Below, piece after piece: positions 17,801 through 25,615 of a stretch of DNA of 64,000 nt. The stretch comes from Pseudomonas cichorii (GTDB lineage: Bacteria > Pseudomonadota > Gammaproteobacteria > Pseudomonadales > Pseudomonadaceae). Position numbers and translations under genes: made by a program. How positions within the stretch are numbered: the stretch's first letter is position 1; each line of letters opens with the position of its first letter. Below the pieces are notes generated by a model that saw only the letters and a program-made list of their open reading frames with translations, had not been told where the DNA came from and did no database searches. The DNA lies in assembly GCF_015471405.1 (NCBI RefSeq), contig NZ_BLVZ01000004.1, positions 186,001-250,000 on the forward strand, in the 5' to 3' direction.

Positions 17801-18466
17801 GTCAACTTCTCCCTGGCTCAAGGCCTCCAGAGCACTGTAGAGATTGGGCGCAATAATGATTTCGCTTTCGGGATAGGCTTTATGGACAGTGCTTGAGTCC
17901 GCATACCCATCGAGCAATACGACTTTCTTGCCTGCCAGCCCCAACGACGGCCACGGGTCGCTGCCTCGTCCGACCACCATCGAACGATCGGGCATGTACT
18001 CATGGGAAAATGCCAACCCCTTCACGGCACGCTCGAAACCGTTGGCACTGGTGAGAATATCGACGGCGCCGCTACGCAATGCGGCAATCGCATGATCGCG
18101 TTCGGCAAAGCCAATCACCTGGATCGGCATGTTCAACTTGTCGCCAATCAGGCTGAGGTAATCGGCGCTGATGCCCTGATAACGATTACGGTCGCTGGTG
18201 ATATCGATAGGTTCGTAATCGGCAATGGCAATGCCGACCCGTAGAGCCTTGCGTTGCTCCAGCCACTGTCGATCCGCCGCATCGAGGGGCAAATCGTCCA
18301 ATGCCAGAAATGGCGCACTCAGCGTAAATGGCAAATCCTGCGCTGCACTTGCGGACTGGCCGAAAGACAGCATCAACAGGACCAAAATCGTGCGCCATGC
18401 ACGCCCGATAATCAGGTTGCCGGTCGCCCTGACCACACCTTGCATACTTGCCTGTTTCACAACCAC
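14831..18466 (-). CDS. BvgS-type hybrid sensor kinase, RocS1-like
   Basis: A 1,211-residue unorthodox kinase. It has a signal segment (about 20-42), two tandem periplasmic SBP_bac_3 (Venus flytrap) domains (about 50-290 and 300-540), TM at about 550-572 (VFWVVVLALLLGLVSLGW), PAS (about 600-710), HisKA with MSHEIRTPMGAIIG (His near 732), HATPase (QDSGTGI, GGSGLGLSIS), receiver (Asp in VITDCNMPG near 1023) and C-terminal HPt (His in LHRLKGAACLV near 1152). Domain order and length agree with RocS1/BvgS. Start codons GTG 18466, GTG 18460 and ATG 18445 are all possible; a GGGTGAG site favours the first two. The gene precedes the REC-EAL gene on the same strand (83-base gap), so both are probably cotranscribed. 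Confidence 0.87.
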   Translation of the reverse strand: MVVKQASMQGVVRATGNLIIGRAWRTILVLLMLSFGQSASAAQDLPFTLSAPFLALDDLPLDAADRQWLEQRKALRVGIAIADYEPIDITSDRNRYQGISADYLSLIGDKLNMPIQVIGFAERDHAIAALRSGAVDILTSANGFERAVKGLAFSHEYMPDRSMVVGRGSDPWPSLGLAGKKVVLLDGYADSSTVHKAYPESEIIIAPNLYSALEALSQGEVDAFIGNEVIVRSYNALRPYLGLQIKFESALPPVGFAFAVREDEQRLLTLINRALSSLEPSVAREVLGRWTLGLGADVVGQRITLSRAERLWVSKHPSVTISTTQHPPYIYKDNNGHWVGLNIDVLARISRMTGLQFVHKEVPSTQMSIEVLKAAEAEMNTTLAENAERRQFLDFTYSFGGNSWVFVVRSENSSHVSLGNLSGRVLALPAKHALEEEIRRNFPEVQLQLVSTYAEARNLVETGQADATIQNEAGAYLFPPGNLKVARSVDGKWSPDQFSVIKSQPELLSILNKALEAFPVAEMRSIRMKWLGSVLPQPSLWSRIPQWVFWVVVLALLLGLVSLGWSSRLKSQIRQRLKAERQLNDQLAFKHALFDGIPNPIYVRDLKGRLISCNRSYEESFGISFEQMNGRRLIDVDLIPRSVAEQMHADYLKLLETRRPIFADRTMELFGKHVDAWQWTTPFFGADGQLQGLLGGWIDITERKRLEIQLEEALRHADQASEAKSAFLASMSHEIRTPMGAIIGLLELECEQALRRGETPSQGLQVAHQSARELVALIGDSLDLARIEAGGIQLSLSATSLHPFFEGIVQLFSAQAEQKGLELRLDFAEQARGDYWLDPLRLRQVLHNVLGNALKFTQQGSVVITVSVLEEHSESRRLRIIVQDSGTGIDPQRQQQIFQPFIQAHDDIAVRYGGSGLGLSISRQLVELMNGEISLCSEPGHGTQVTVDVALARVKRLTVQQDETRMQSRNPGERSLRLLVVDDMSANRLVLTQQLEFLGHQVVPAEGGAQALDMWREEAFDAVITDCNMPGITGYALTEAIRNIESQEQLPRCPVIGCTANAMTDEASRCERIGMDGLLVKPLSLERLSEELAKVIREQTFDIRTLRRMTQANEEQIQRLLGELWKNLRHEREVMQPAVGAHDWKTLSASLHRLKGAACLVDAVPLAKACAALDASVKSESGAALSERWPVLDASIESLRADIELQLAQVP

Positions 18467-18507
18467 TGACTCACCCGTAGGAACTCAAAAACCTCCAAAG
18501 TTTGGCA

Positions 18508-18543
18508 CGGGAAAATGAGAAGGCCCGCCGGGTGGCGGGCCTT
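18508..18543 (-). terminator. terminator of thrC
   Basis: A ten-base perfect stem AAGGCCCGCC (18520-18529) / GGCGGGCCTT (18534-18543) with a four-base loop, 23 bases beyond the thrC stop. On the minus strand it is followed by CTCATTTT. It also lies just before the divergent end of the kinase gene promoter region. Confidence 0.75.
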
Positions 18544-18565
18544 AAGTTGTTACACAACGCTTCTG

Positions 18566-19975
18566 TTATAACGGTTTTCCGCGGTTGCCGTGCTGGCTGA
18601 CAAAGGCCTGCATGGCTTTGAGGTCATTTGGCAAAACGGTGCAGCGTTCGTCGCGCTCGAACAAATCAGACAAATGTGCAGGCAGCTCAAGCGCTTTTCC
18701 TACGCCTGCCTTCTCCACTGCCTCAGGGAATTTGACCGGATGGGCCGTTCCCAGGATCACCATAGGCGTATCCAGGCTGCGACGGCACTCACGCGCGGCC
18801 TTGACCCCGATTGCCGTGTGCGGATCGAGTACTTCACCTGTCTGTGCGAACACTTCGGCGATGGTTTCGCAGGTCTGCTCATCACTGACGGCCAGCGAAT
18901 CGAACAGTTTGCGTGTTTCGGTCCAGCGATCTTCATCGACGCTGAAACCGCCACCCTGCTTGAAGGTGTCCATCAGGCCGGCGATTGCTGCGCCGCTGCG
19001 ACCATGCATATCGAACAACAGACGCTCGAAGTTGGACGACACCATGATGTCCATCGAAGGCGACAGCGTGGCGTGCAGGGTTTCCTTGACGTACTGGTTG
19101 CCGCTCATGAAGCGGTGCAGGATGTCGTTGCGGTTGGTGGCCACGATCAGTTGATTGACCGGCAGCCCCATGTTGCGAGCCAGGTAACCGGCGAAGATGT
19201 CACCGAAGTTGCCGGTAGGCACCGAGAACGATACCGAGCGAGCCGGGCCGCCCAACTGCAGGGCTGCGTGGAAGTAGTAGACGATCTGGGCCATGATCCG
19301 CGCCCAGTTGATCGAATTGACCGCTACCAGCCGTGTGCCCTTGAGGAAGCCCTGGTCCGCGAAGCTGGCCTTGACCATCTCCTGGCAATCGTCGAAGTTG
19401 CCTTCGATGGCGATGTTATGGATGTTATCGCCGAAGATGGTGGTCATCTGGCGACGCTGAACGTCCGAAACACGCTTGTTGGGGTGCAGGATGAAAATAT
19501 CGACATTGTCGCAACGACGGCAGCCTTCAATCGCTGCCGAGCCGGTATCGCCGGAAGTCGCGCCAATGATGACCACACGCTCGCCACGCTTGGCCAGCAC
19601 GTAATCGAGCAGACGACCGAGCAATTGCAGAGCGAAGTCCTTGAACGCCAGAGTCGGGCCATGGAACAGCTCAAGCACCCACTCGTTGCCGTTCAACTGG
19701 CGCAACGGGGCAACCGAGCTGTGGGCGAACACGCCGTAGGTTTCTTCGAGGATCTTCTTGAAGTCGGCATCCGGGATGCTGCCATCCACGAACGGACGCA
19801 TCACCCGGAAAGCCAGCTCGTGATAAGGCAGGCCAGCCCAGGAAGCGATTTCTTCCTGAGTGAAACGAGGCAGGTTTTCCGGCACATACAGGCCACCATC
19901 GCTGGCCAGGCCTGCAAGCAGCACATCTTCGAAATTCAACGCTGGCGCCTGGCCGCGGGTACTGATGTAGCGCAT
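18566..19975 (-). CDS. thrC: threonine synthase
   Basis: A 469-residue PLP enzyme converting O-phosphohomoserine to threonine. The PLP lysine is in GPTLAFKDFALQLLG and the phosphate-binding loop in IGATSGDTGSAAIEG. Length and N-terminus (MRYISTRGQAPALNF) agree with the gamma-proteobacterial form. It is the distal gene of a hom-thrC pair, 120 bases downstream of hom, and the gap is filled by a heptamer-repeat element. Confidence 0.96.
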   Translation of the reverse strand: MRYISTRGQAPALNFEDVLLAGLASDGGLYVPENLPRFTQEEIASWAGLPYHELAFRVMRPFVDGSIPDADFKKILEETYGVFAHSSVAPLRQLNGNEWVLELFHGPTLAFKDFALQLLGRLLDYVLAKRGERVVIIGATSGDTGSAAIEGCRRCDNVDIFILHPNKRVSDVQRRQMTTIFGDNIHNIAIEGNFDDCQEMVKASFADQGFLKGTRLVAVNSINWARIMAQIVYYFHAALQLGGPARSVSFSVPTGNFGDIFAGYLARNMGLPVNQLIVATNRNDILHRFMSGNQYVKETLHATLSPSMDIMVSSNFERLLFDMHGRSGAAIAGLMDTFKQGGGFSVDEDRWTETRKLFDSLAVSDEQTCETIAEVFAQTGEVLDPHTAIGVKAARECRRSLDTPMVILGTAHPVKFPEAVEKAGVGKALELPAHLSDLFERDERCTVLPNDLKAMQAFVSQHGNRGKPL

Positions 19976-19985
19976 TTTTTCAAAC

Positions 19986-20094
19986 CTTTGGTTTGAGCTT
20001 CAAGCTTCAAGCTGCAAGTTTCAAGCTGCAAGTAAAGGCACGTTGACCTCTACTTGCCGCTTGCCGCTTACCGCTTGCCGCTTGCAACTAATCA
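19986..20094. repeat. heptamer-repeat array between hom and thrC
   Basis: Two blocks of imperfect 7-base units. The left block reads GCTTCAA, GCTTCAA, GCTGCAA, GTTTCAA, GCTGCAA; the right block reads CTTGCCG, CTTGCCG, CTTACCG, CTTGCCG, CTTGCAA. The blocks are partly complementary, so the transcript could fold into a long imperfect hairpin. A related array lies between guaA and guaB. Confidence 0.7.
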
Positions 20095-20095
20095 A

Positions 20096-21400
20096 TTAAT
20101 TGAGATGTTCGACACGAATCCGCACAACGGGGCCTACCACATCCTGCAAGGCTTCCAGCGCTGTGATTGCATCGTTCATGCGCTGCTCGCGTACGCGGTG
20201 CGTCAGCAGAATCATTGGCACCAGGCCATCCTGCTCTTCGACTTCTTTCTGCATGATCGATTCAATGTTGATGCCGCGCTCGGACAGGATGCTTGCAACC
20301 TGAGCCAGTACGCCCGGATGGTCCTTGGCCTGGATACGCAGATAATAGGCACTCTCGCACTCTTCGATCGGCAGAATCGGGTGAGCGGACAACGAATCCG
20401 GCTGGAAGGCCAGGTGCGGTACGCGATTCTCCGGGTCGGAAGTCATGGCACGCACCACGTCCACCAGGTCGGCAACCACGGAAGAAGCCGTTGGCTCCAT
20501 GCCTGCGCCAGCGCCGTAGAACAGGGTCGAACCCGAGGCGTCGCCATTGACCATCACGGCGTTCATCACGCCATTGACGTTGGCAATCAGGCGGTCGGCC
20601 GGGATCAGCGTCGGGTGAACCCGCAGCTCGATACCCTGCGCCGTGCTGCGCGCAACGCCCAGGTGCTTGATGCGATAGCCCAGGGCTTCGGCGTAGTTCA
20701 CGTCGGCAGTGGTCAGTCTGGTGATGCCTTCGGTGTAGGCCTTGTCGAACTGCAACGGGATACCGAATGCAATGGAAGCCAGAATCGTCAGCTTGTGGGC
20801 AGCGTCGATGCCTTCCACGTCGAAGGTCGGATCGGCTTCGGCGTACCCCAGCGCCTGGGCTTCAGCCAGGACGTCCGGGAAAGTACGGCCCTTCTCGCGC
20901 ATTTCGGTGAGGATGAAGTTACCGGTACCGTTGATGATCCCGGCAACCCAGTTGATGCGGTTTGCCGACAGGCCTTCACGAATCGCCTTGATGACCGGAA
21001 TACCGCCTGCGACGGCGGCCTCGAAAGCCACGATCACGCCCTTCTCGCGGGCCTTGGCGAAGATTTCATTGCCGTGTACCGCGATCAGCGCCTTGTTGGC
21101 GGTAACCACGTGCTTGCCGTTCTCGATGGCCTTGAGCACCAGCTCACGGGCGACGGTGTAGCCGCCGATCAGCTCGACGACGATATCGATTTCAGGATTT
21201 TCCGCCACCGCGAACACGTCGTTCGTGGTGGGTGTACCGGTAATCTGGCAGTTGGGGTTTGGTGTACGAACCGCAATTTGCGCAACTTCGATTCCACGCC
21301 CGGCACGACGGGCAATCTCCTCGGCGTTACGCTGAAGTACGTTAAAGGTACCGCCACCGACAGTACCCAGCCCACAGATGCCTACTTTGACCGGTTTCAC
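20096..21400 (-). CDS. hom: homoserine dehydrogenase
   Basis: A 434-residue NAD(P)-dependent enzyme reducing aspartate semialdehyde to homoserine for threonine and methionine. The Rossmann loop is VGICGLGTVGGGT at the N-terminus; EAAVAGGIPVIK and AEALGYAEADPTFDVEGID belong to the catalytic domain; a C-terminal ACT domain (YYLRIQAKDHPGVLAQVAS) suggests allosteric control by threonine. The start is GTG at 21398-21400 behind GGGGAG. It lies between dsbC and thrC, with a hairpin and T run just upstream (21414-21441) that may end or attenuate dsbC transcripts. Confidence 0.96.
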   Translation of the reverse strand: MKPVKVGICGLGTVGGGTFNVLQRNAEEIARRAGRGIEVAQIAVRTPNPNCQITGTPTTNDVFAVAENPEIDIVVELIGGYTVARELVLKAIENGKHVVTANKALIAVHGNEIFAKAREKGVIVAFEAAVAGGIPVIKAIREGLSANRINWVAGIINGTGNFILTEMREKGRTFPDVLAEAQALGYAEADPTFDVEGIDAAHKLTILASIAFGIPLQFDKAYTEGITRLTTADVNYAEALGYRIKHLGVARSTAQGIELRVHPTLIPADRLIANVNGVMNAVMVNGDASGSTLFYGAGAGMEPTASSVVADLVDVVRAMTSDPENRVPHLAFQPDSLSAHPILPIEECESAYYLRIQAKDHPGVLAQVASILSERGINIESIMQKEVEEQDGLVPMILLTHRVREQRMNDAITALEALQDVVGPVVRIRVEHLN

Positions 21401-21413
21401 TGATGAACTCCCC

Positions 21414-21441
21414 GAAAAACGGCCGCCCCGAAGTCGGCCGT
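21414..21441 (-). terminator. terminator or attenuator between dsbC and hom
   Basis: On the minus strand ACGGCCG (21435-21441) pairs with CGGCCGT (21419-21425), followed by TTTTC. It lies 99 bases past dsbC and only 14 bases before the hom start, so it may end dsbC transcripts while hom uses its own promoter, or act as a read-through control. Confidence 0.65.
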
Positions 21442-21539
21442 GGAAAACAGCCGCATGTCACCATGCGACTCCAATTTTTTTAGCGGGATGACGGCAAGGC
21501 GTCACCCCATGCCCATGAGGCGTTCCTGACGATGCAGGA

Positions 21540-22280
21540 TTATTTGGCACCCAGCGCCAGCTTGGCAACCTGGGCAGCCGGCTGATAGCCAGGAATCAGT
21601 TGGCCATCGGCAAGGACAATGGCCGGCGTACCGTTAACGCCAATCGACTGGCCTATTTCAAACTGTCTGGTCACCGGGTTCTCGCACTTCGGTGCCTTGA
21701 TGTCCTTGCCATCGACCATGCGGTCCATGGCTTCCTTGCGGTCCTTGGAACACCATACCGCCTGCAGTTGCTGGTCGCCCGGCGAGCCCAGCCCCTGACG
21801 CGGGAAAGCCAGGTAACGAACTTCGATACCCATCTTGTTCAATTGAGCCACTTCTTCATGCAGCTTGTGGCAATAAGGACAGGTGGTGTCGGTGAAGACG
21901 GTGATATGCGATTTGGTTTCGCCAATGGCCGGGTAAACCACCATCTCGCTGGCAGGAATGCCATTGATCGTTTTTGAAATCGCCTGACGCTCGGTCTTTT
22001 CGGTCAGGTTGACCGGTTTGCCGTTCTGGATCTGGAACAGATAACCCTGCACCACGAACTGGCCATCGGCGCTGGCATAAAGAACACGACCGCCCTTGAG
22101 TTTGACTTCATAGAGGCCATTGAGCGGGCTGGCTGCGATGCTTTCTACAGGCAGCTCCAGTTGAAGCGACTCCAGGGTCTTGCGGATGGCTTGATCGGGG
22201 ACAGCATCAGCCAGGGCAAACGCACTGAAAGAGCTGGCCAGGGCAACAATGGCGGCAGCAAAAACATGAGGCAAGCGCAT
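21540..22280 (-). CDS. dsbC: thiol:disulfide interchange protein DsbC
   Basis: About 246 residues, from ATG 22278-22280, which begins a proper signal peptide (MRLPHVFAAAIVALASSFSA, cleavage near ALA-DA). The mature protein has the N-terminal dimerisation domain and a thioredoxin fold with the active site TTCPYCHKL. It isomerises wrong disulfides in the periplasm, kept reduced by DsbD. A C-terminal MNGTPAIVLADG-like segment (VNGTPAIVLADG) carries the cis-proline. It sits between xerD and hom on the same strand, the usual Pseudomonas order. Confidence 0.95.
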   Translation of the reverse strand: MRLPHVFAAAIVALASSFSAFALADAVPDQAIRKTLESLQLELPVESIAASPLNGLYEVKLKGGRVLYASADGQFVVQGYLFQIQNGKPVNLTEKTERQAISKTINGIPASEMVVYPAIGETKSHITVFTDTTCPYCHKLHEEVAQLNKMGIEVRYLAFPRQGLGSPGDQQLQAVWCSKDRKEAMDRMVDGKDIKAPKCENPVTRQFEIGQSIGVNGTPAIVLADGQLIPGYQPAAQVAKLALGAK

Positions 22281-22413
22281 GAAAACTCCTATGAAGGCGG
22301 ACAGACCGGCGGCGCTGAAAACGACTGACGCCAGCTTCAATCTGTGAAACCGGCAAAGCCTATCACATAAGGCCTGTAACACCGACCCGGACAAACACAA
22401 CTTAAATCAAGGT

Positions 22414-23310
22414 TCAGCCGCGTGGATGGTGCCTGGCGTGCATATCCTGCAATCGGGCACGGGCAACGTGTGTATAAATCTGTGTCGTGGACAGGTCACT
22501 GTGGCCAAGCAGCATCTGCACAACCCGCAAGTCGGCACCATGATTGAGCAAATGAGTGGCAAAAGCATGACGCAAGGTATGGGGTGACAGTGACTTGCCG
22601 ATGCCGGCGACAGCGGCCTGATGCTTGATGCGGTGCCAGAAGGTCTGCCGAGTCATTTGCTCACCACGCAGGCTGGGAAACAGGACATCGCTGGGACGTC
22701 CGCCCAGCAGCTCATCACGTGCGCCGCGCATATAACGCTCGACCCAGACAATGGCCTCCTCCCCCATGGGTACCAGCCGCTCCTTGCTACCCTTGCCCAT
22801 GATTCGCAGGACACCCTGACGCAAATTGACCTGCTCCAGCGTCAGACTGATCAACTCACTGACCCGCAGGCCACAGGCATAAAGCACTTCCAGCATTGCC
22901 CGGTCACGCTCACCGATCGGCTCGCTCAGGTCGGGCGCGGCCAGCAAGGCTTCAACATCGGCTTCAGACAGGGATTTGGGCAGTGGCTTGCCCAATTGCG
23001 GCATATCGATCAGCAAGGTCGGATCAACCGCAATCAGCCGCTCGCGCAGAAGGTAACGATAGAAACCACGGGCTCCGGACAGGAAGCGGGCAGTCGAACG
23101 AGGCTTGTAGGCCTGATCCATCCGCCAGGACAGGTGATCGAGAATCACATCGCGCCCGGCATCGATCAAATCCACATTGCGCTCTTGCAGCCAGCCGTTG
23201 AACAAGGCCAGATCACTGCGATAAGAGTCACGGGTGTTATCGGACAAACCCTTTTCCAGCCAGAGCGCGTCCAGAAAACGGTCGATCAGGGGGTGGTCGA
23301 TGGCAGGCAT
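22414..23310 (-). CDS. xerD: site-specific tyrosine recombinase XerD
   Basis: 298 residues, from ATG 23308-23310, which gives the family length. The N-terminal SAM-like core binding domain (LIDRFLDALWLEKGLSDNTR) is followed by the catalytic domain: Arg in YACGLRVSEL, Lys in MGKGSKERLV, HTLRHAF, LLGHSDLSTTQIY with the nucleophile Tyr. Together with XerC it resolves chromosome dimers at dif. It is a housekeeping recombinase, not a mobile-element integrase, and heads the xerD-dsbC-hom-thrC series. Confidence 0.96.
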   Translation of the reverse strand: MPAIDHPLIDRFLDALWLEKGLSDNTRDSYRSDLALFNGWLQERNVDLIDAGRDVILDHLSWRMDQAYKPRSTARFLSGARGFYRYLLRERLIAVDPTLLIDMPQLGKPLPKSLSEADVEALLAAPDLSEPIGERDRAMLEVLYACGLRVSELISLTLEQVNLRQGVLRIMGKGSKERLVPMGEEAIVWVERYMRGARDELLGGRPSDVLFPSLRGEQMTRQTFWHRIKHQAAVAGIGKSLSPHTLRHAFATHLLNHGADLRVVQMLLGHSDLSTTQIYTHVARARLQDMHARHHPRG

Positions 23311-23361
23311 TTTCACTCGTAGGCTGTATGGCGACAGATGAGTTGCATGATTAAACAGCAC

Positions 23362-23390
23362 ACAACAAAAAAGCAGCCCGAAGGCTGCTT
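23362..23390 (-). terminator. terminator of the rpsP-rimM-trmD-rplS operon
   Basis: AAGCAGCC (23371-23378) and GGCTGCTT (23383-23390) form an eight-base stem; on the minus strand the loop is TTCG, a very stable tetraloop, and TTTTGTTGTG follows. A T run on the other side makes it usable in both directions. It lies 24 bases beyond rplS. Confidence 0.88.
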
Positions 23391-23413
23391 TTTTTATGCA
23401 TCGAAAGACTGTA

Positions 23414-23764
23414 TCAGGACAGTTTTTCTTTGATGCGAGCTGCTTTACCGGACAGGTCACGCAGGTAGTACAGTTTGGCCTTGCGAACGTCGCCGCGACG
23501 TTTCACAGCCAGGCTGTCGATTTGCGGGCTGTAGGTCTGGAAAGTACGCTCAACGCCAACACCGTTGGAGATTTTACGAACAGTGAAAGCACTGTTCACG
23601 CCACGGTTACGCTTGGCAATTACAACGCCTTCAAACGCTTGCAGACGTGCGCGGTCGCCTTCCTTCACTTTCACCTGAACGACGATAGTGTCGCCCGGGG
23701 CAAAGGTAGGGATCTCTTTGGTCATCTGCTCTGCTTCGAGGGCAAGAATGATTTTGTTAGTCAT
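23414..23764 (-). CDS. rplS: 50S ribosomal protein L19
   Basis: 116 residues with the family signatures [39 protein letters not shown] and [15 protein letters not shown]19 sits at the 30S-50S interface. Last gene of the rpsP-rimM-trmD-rplS operon, 44 bases after trmD, followed by a strong terminator. Confidence 0.97.
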   Translation of the reverse strand: MTNKIILALEAEQMTKEIPTFAPGDTIVVQVKVKEGDRARLQAFEGVVIAKRNRGVNSAFTVRKISNGVGVERTFQTYSPQIDSLAVKRRGDVRKAKLYYLRDLSGKAARIKEKLS

Positions 23765-23808
23765 GCTGGTGCTCCTAAGGTAATCCGTCTGGATCGACCA
23801 TCGATACG

Positions 23809-24561
23809 TTAACTATCGTCCCGCTCGCGGATGTATTCCGCCAGCAGCTTCTTCTCTTCTCCAGAAAGCGAGCGGCTTTCCAGAAGATCGGCGCGTCGTT
23901 CATAGGTCCGCCCAAGGGACTGCTGTAAACGCCAACGCCGGATATGCGCGTGATTGCCACTTAGCAACACGTCGGGAACACGCTGATCCGCATACACCTC
24001 AGGTCGGGTGTAATGCGGGCAATCCAGCAGACCGTCCGTGAAGGAATCTTCCTCCGCGGAGTCCACATGCCCTAAAGCTCCAGGCAGCAGTCGCGTAACC
24101 GCGTCGATCAGCACCATTGCCGGTAGCTCGCCACCAGACAGTACATAGTCACCAATCGACCACTCTTCATCGACATGAGCATCAATAAAACGCTCGTCAA
24201 TGCCTTCATAACGACCGGCGATGAGGATAATCGCTTCCTCCTGCGCCAGTTCGCGTACCGCAGACTGATCCAGCTTGCGGCCTTGTGGCGACAGGTAAAT
24301 CACCTTCGCCGCATCCCCCGCTGCCTGCCTGGCCTGAACCAGAGCATCCTCAAGGGGCTTGATCTTCATCACCATGCCCGGACCACCGCCAAATGGGCGA
24401 TCATCCACAGTGTGATGACGATCAGTGGTGTAGTCCCGCGGATTCCAACAAGTGAGCTGCAAGAGCCCCTGTTTCACCGCACGGCTGGTAATGCCGTATT
24501 CGCTGATGGCGGAAAACATCTCAGGGAACAAACTGATGACTTCTATGCGCATGCTAGCCAT
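23809..24561 (-). CDS. trmD: tRNA (guanine-N1)-methyltransferase TrmD
   Basis: About 250 residues, SPOUT family, methylating G37 of tRNAs read at CCN and CUN codons, which guards against frameshifting. The knot region is intact: [39 protein letters not shown] and [18 protein letters not shown]. The start is either ATG 24561 ([15 protein letters not shown]) or ATG 24552; the first is used here. It follows rimM after about five bases, so translation is probably coupled. Confidence 0.95.
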   Translation of the reverse strand: MASMRIEVISLFPEMFSAISEYGITSRAVKQGLLQLTCWNPRDYTTDRHHTVDDRPFGGGPGMVMKIKPLEDALVQARQAAGDAAKVIYLSPQGRKLDQSAVRELAQEEAIILIAGRYEGIDERFIDAHVDEEWSIGDYVLSGGELPAMVLIDAVTRLLPGALGHVDSAEEDSFTDGLLDCPHYTRPEVYADQRVPDVLLSGNHAHIRRWRLQQSLGRTYERRADLLESRSLSGEEKKLLAEYIRERDDS

Positions 24562-24566
24562 GGCAT

Positions 24567-25106
24567 TCAGAAGTCCGCATCCCAATCCACCTTCATCTCG
24601 CCGGCATCCAGGTCGATTGCCAGCACACATTGCTCCGTGTAGGGCAACAGGCGCTCGCGATCATCCAGACTGCCCGCGCAGGGCTTGACCACCATTACAT
24701 CGTTCGAGCCGGTTTCAAGCAGGTGATCGATCTTGCCGAGCAATTGCCCAAGCGTGTCGATGACCTTCAGGCCTTCAAGCTGGTACCAGTAGTACTCGCC
24801 ATCGTCCAGATCAGGGAACAGGTTACGCGGCACGCAGATTTCGCAACCGGACAGAAGACGCGCTTCGTCGCGATCATCGAGACCCTTGAGCCTTGCGACC
24901 AGGAACTTGCCTTGCAAGCGTCCGCTGACCAGCTCTACCTGTTTTTCCACTTTCCCTTCGCGCCGCAGCGTCCAGGTCGTGTAGTCCAGCAGGTTATCAA
25001 TCGGATCCGTAAAGGAATAAACCTTCACTTCGCCGCGAACGCCATGAACCGAGAAAATCTTGCCTATGACGATCAGATCGTCGGCAGATGCAGGCGTCGC
25101 GTTCAT
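24567..25106 (-). CDS. rimM: 16S rRNA processing protein RimM
   Basis: 179 residues. The N-terminal RimM barrel has [20 protein letters not shown], and the C-terminal PRC-barrel has [13 protein letters not shown] and [19 protein letters not shown]. It binds S19 and helps maturation of the 30S head. It lies five bases downstream of rpsP and just upstream of trmD. Confidence 0.95.
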   Translation of the reverse strand: MNATPASADDLIVIGKIFSVHGVRGEVKVYSFTDPIDNLLDYTTWTLRREGKVEKQVELVSGRLQGKFLVARLKGLDDRDEARLLSGCEICVPRNLFPDLDDGEYYWYQLEGLKVIDTLGQLLGKIDHLLETGSNDVMVVKPCAGSLDDRERLLPYTEQCVLAIDLDAGEMKVDWDADF

Positions 25107-25111
25107 AGGTT

Positions 25112-25369
25112 TCAGGCCGCAGCCTTAGCCTTGTTGTGCTCTTTGATCAACTGAGCAACGCGCTCGGAAGTCTGAGCACCAACGCCCAGCCAGTAGTTCA
25201 GGCGTTCTTCGTTGACGGACAGACGAACTTCCTGACCACGAGCAATCGGGTTGAAGAAACCGATTTGTTCTTTGTGGGAACCGTCACGAGCGTTGCGGCT
25301 GTCGGTTACGGTCAGGTGGTAAAACGGGCGCTTTTTGGAGCCGCCAAGGGCAAGACGGATGGTTAGCAT
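25112..25369 (-). CDS. rpsP: 30S ribosomal protein S16
   Basis: 85 residues, from ATG 25367-25369 ([19 protein letters not shown]). The signatures [19 protein letters not shown] and [15 protein letters not shown] are those of S16. First gene of the operon; the 246-base stretch between it and ffh carries three hairpins (see the repeat entry) and must hold the operon promoter. Confidence 0.96.
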   Translation of the reverse strand: MLTIRLALGGSKKRPFYHLTVTDSRNARDGSHKEQIGFFNPIARGQEVRLSVNEERLNYWLGVGAQTSERVAQLIKEHNKAKAAA

Positions 25370-25540
25370 TGAACATCGTTCCTGTAGTCGGTGCTGCAAA
25401 TCTAAGATGCACAGCGGGCATGGGTGCCCGAAAGGCCGCATATTCTAAGGAATATCCCGACTTTTGCAAATGTCTTTTTCCGGCGCCTGTCGGCATGCCA
25501 TCCAGATTTGCAATGAAACTGTCGTAAGACAGCGGTTGAG

Positions 25541-25608
25541 TCCCGCAGAACGCGGGATTGCTGGAGGCCAAGCCTCCAGAATGAATGCGCGCAAAGTTTC
25601 TTGCGCGC
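25541..25608. repeat. cluster of three hairpins between ffh and rpsP
   Basis: Three perfect or near-perfect stems in a row: TCCCGC (25541-25546)/GCGGGA (25552-25557); CTGGAGGC (25561-25568)/GCCTCCAG (25572-25579), three-base loop; GCGCGCAA (25587-25594)/TTGCGCGC (25601-25608), six-base loop. They begin eight bases beyond the ffh stop. No U tract follows any of them. The group could terminate ffh transcripts, stabilise their 3' ends, or act in the rpsP leader. Confidence 0.6.
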
Positions 25609-25615
25609 GACACAA

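Noticed and set aside
22414..23310. xerD as an integrase of a mobile element
   Set aside because: Length, sequence and the dsbC-hom-thrC neighbourhood identify the housekeeping chromosome-dimer recombinase.
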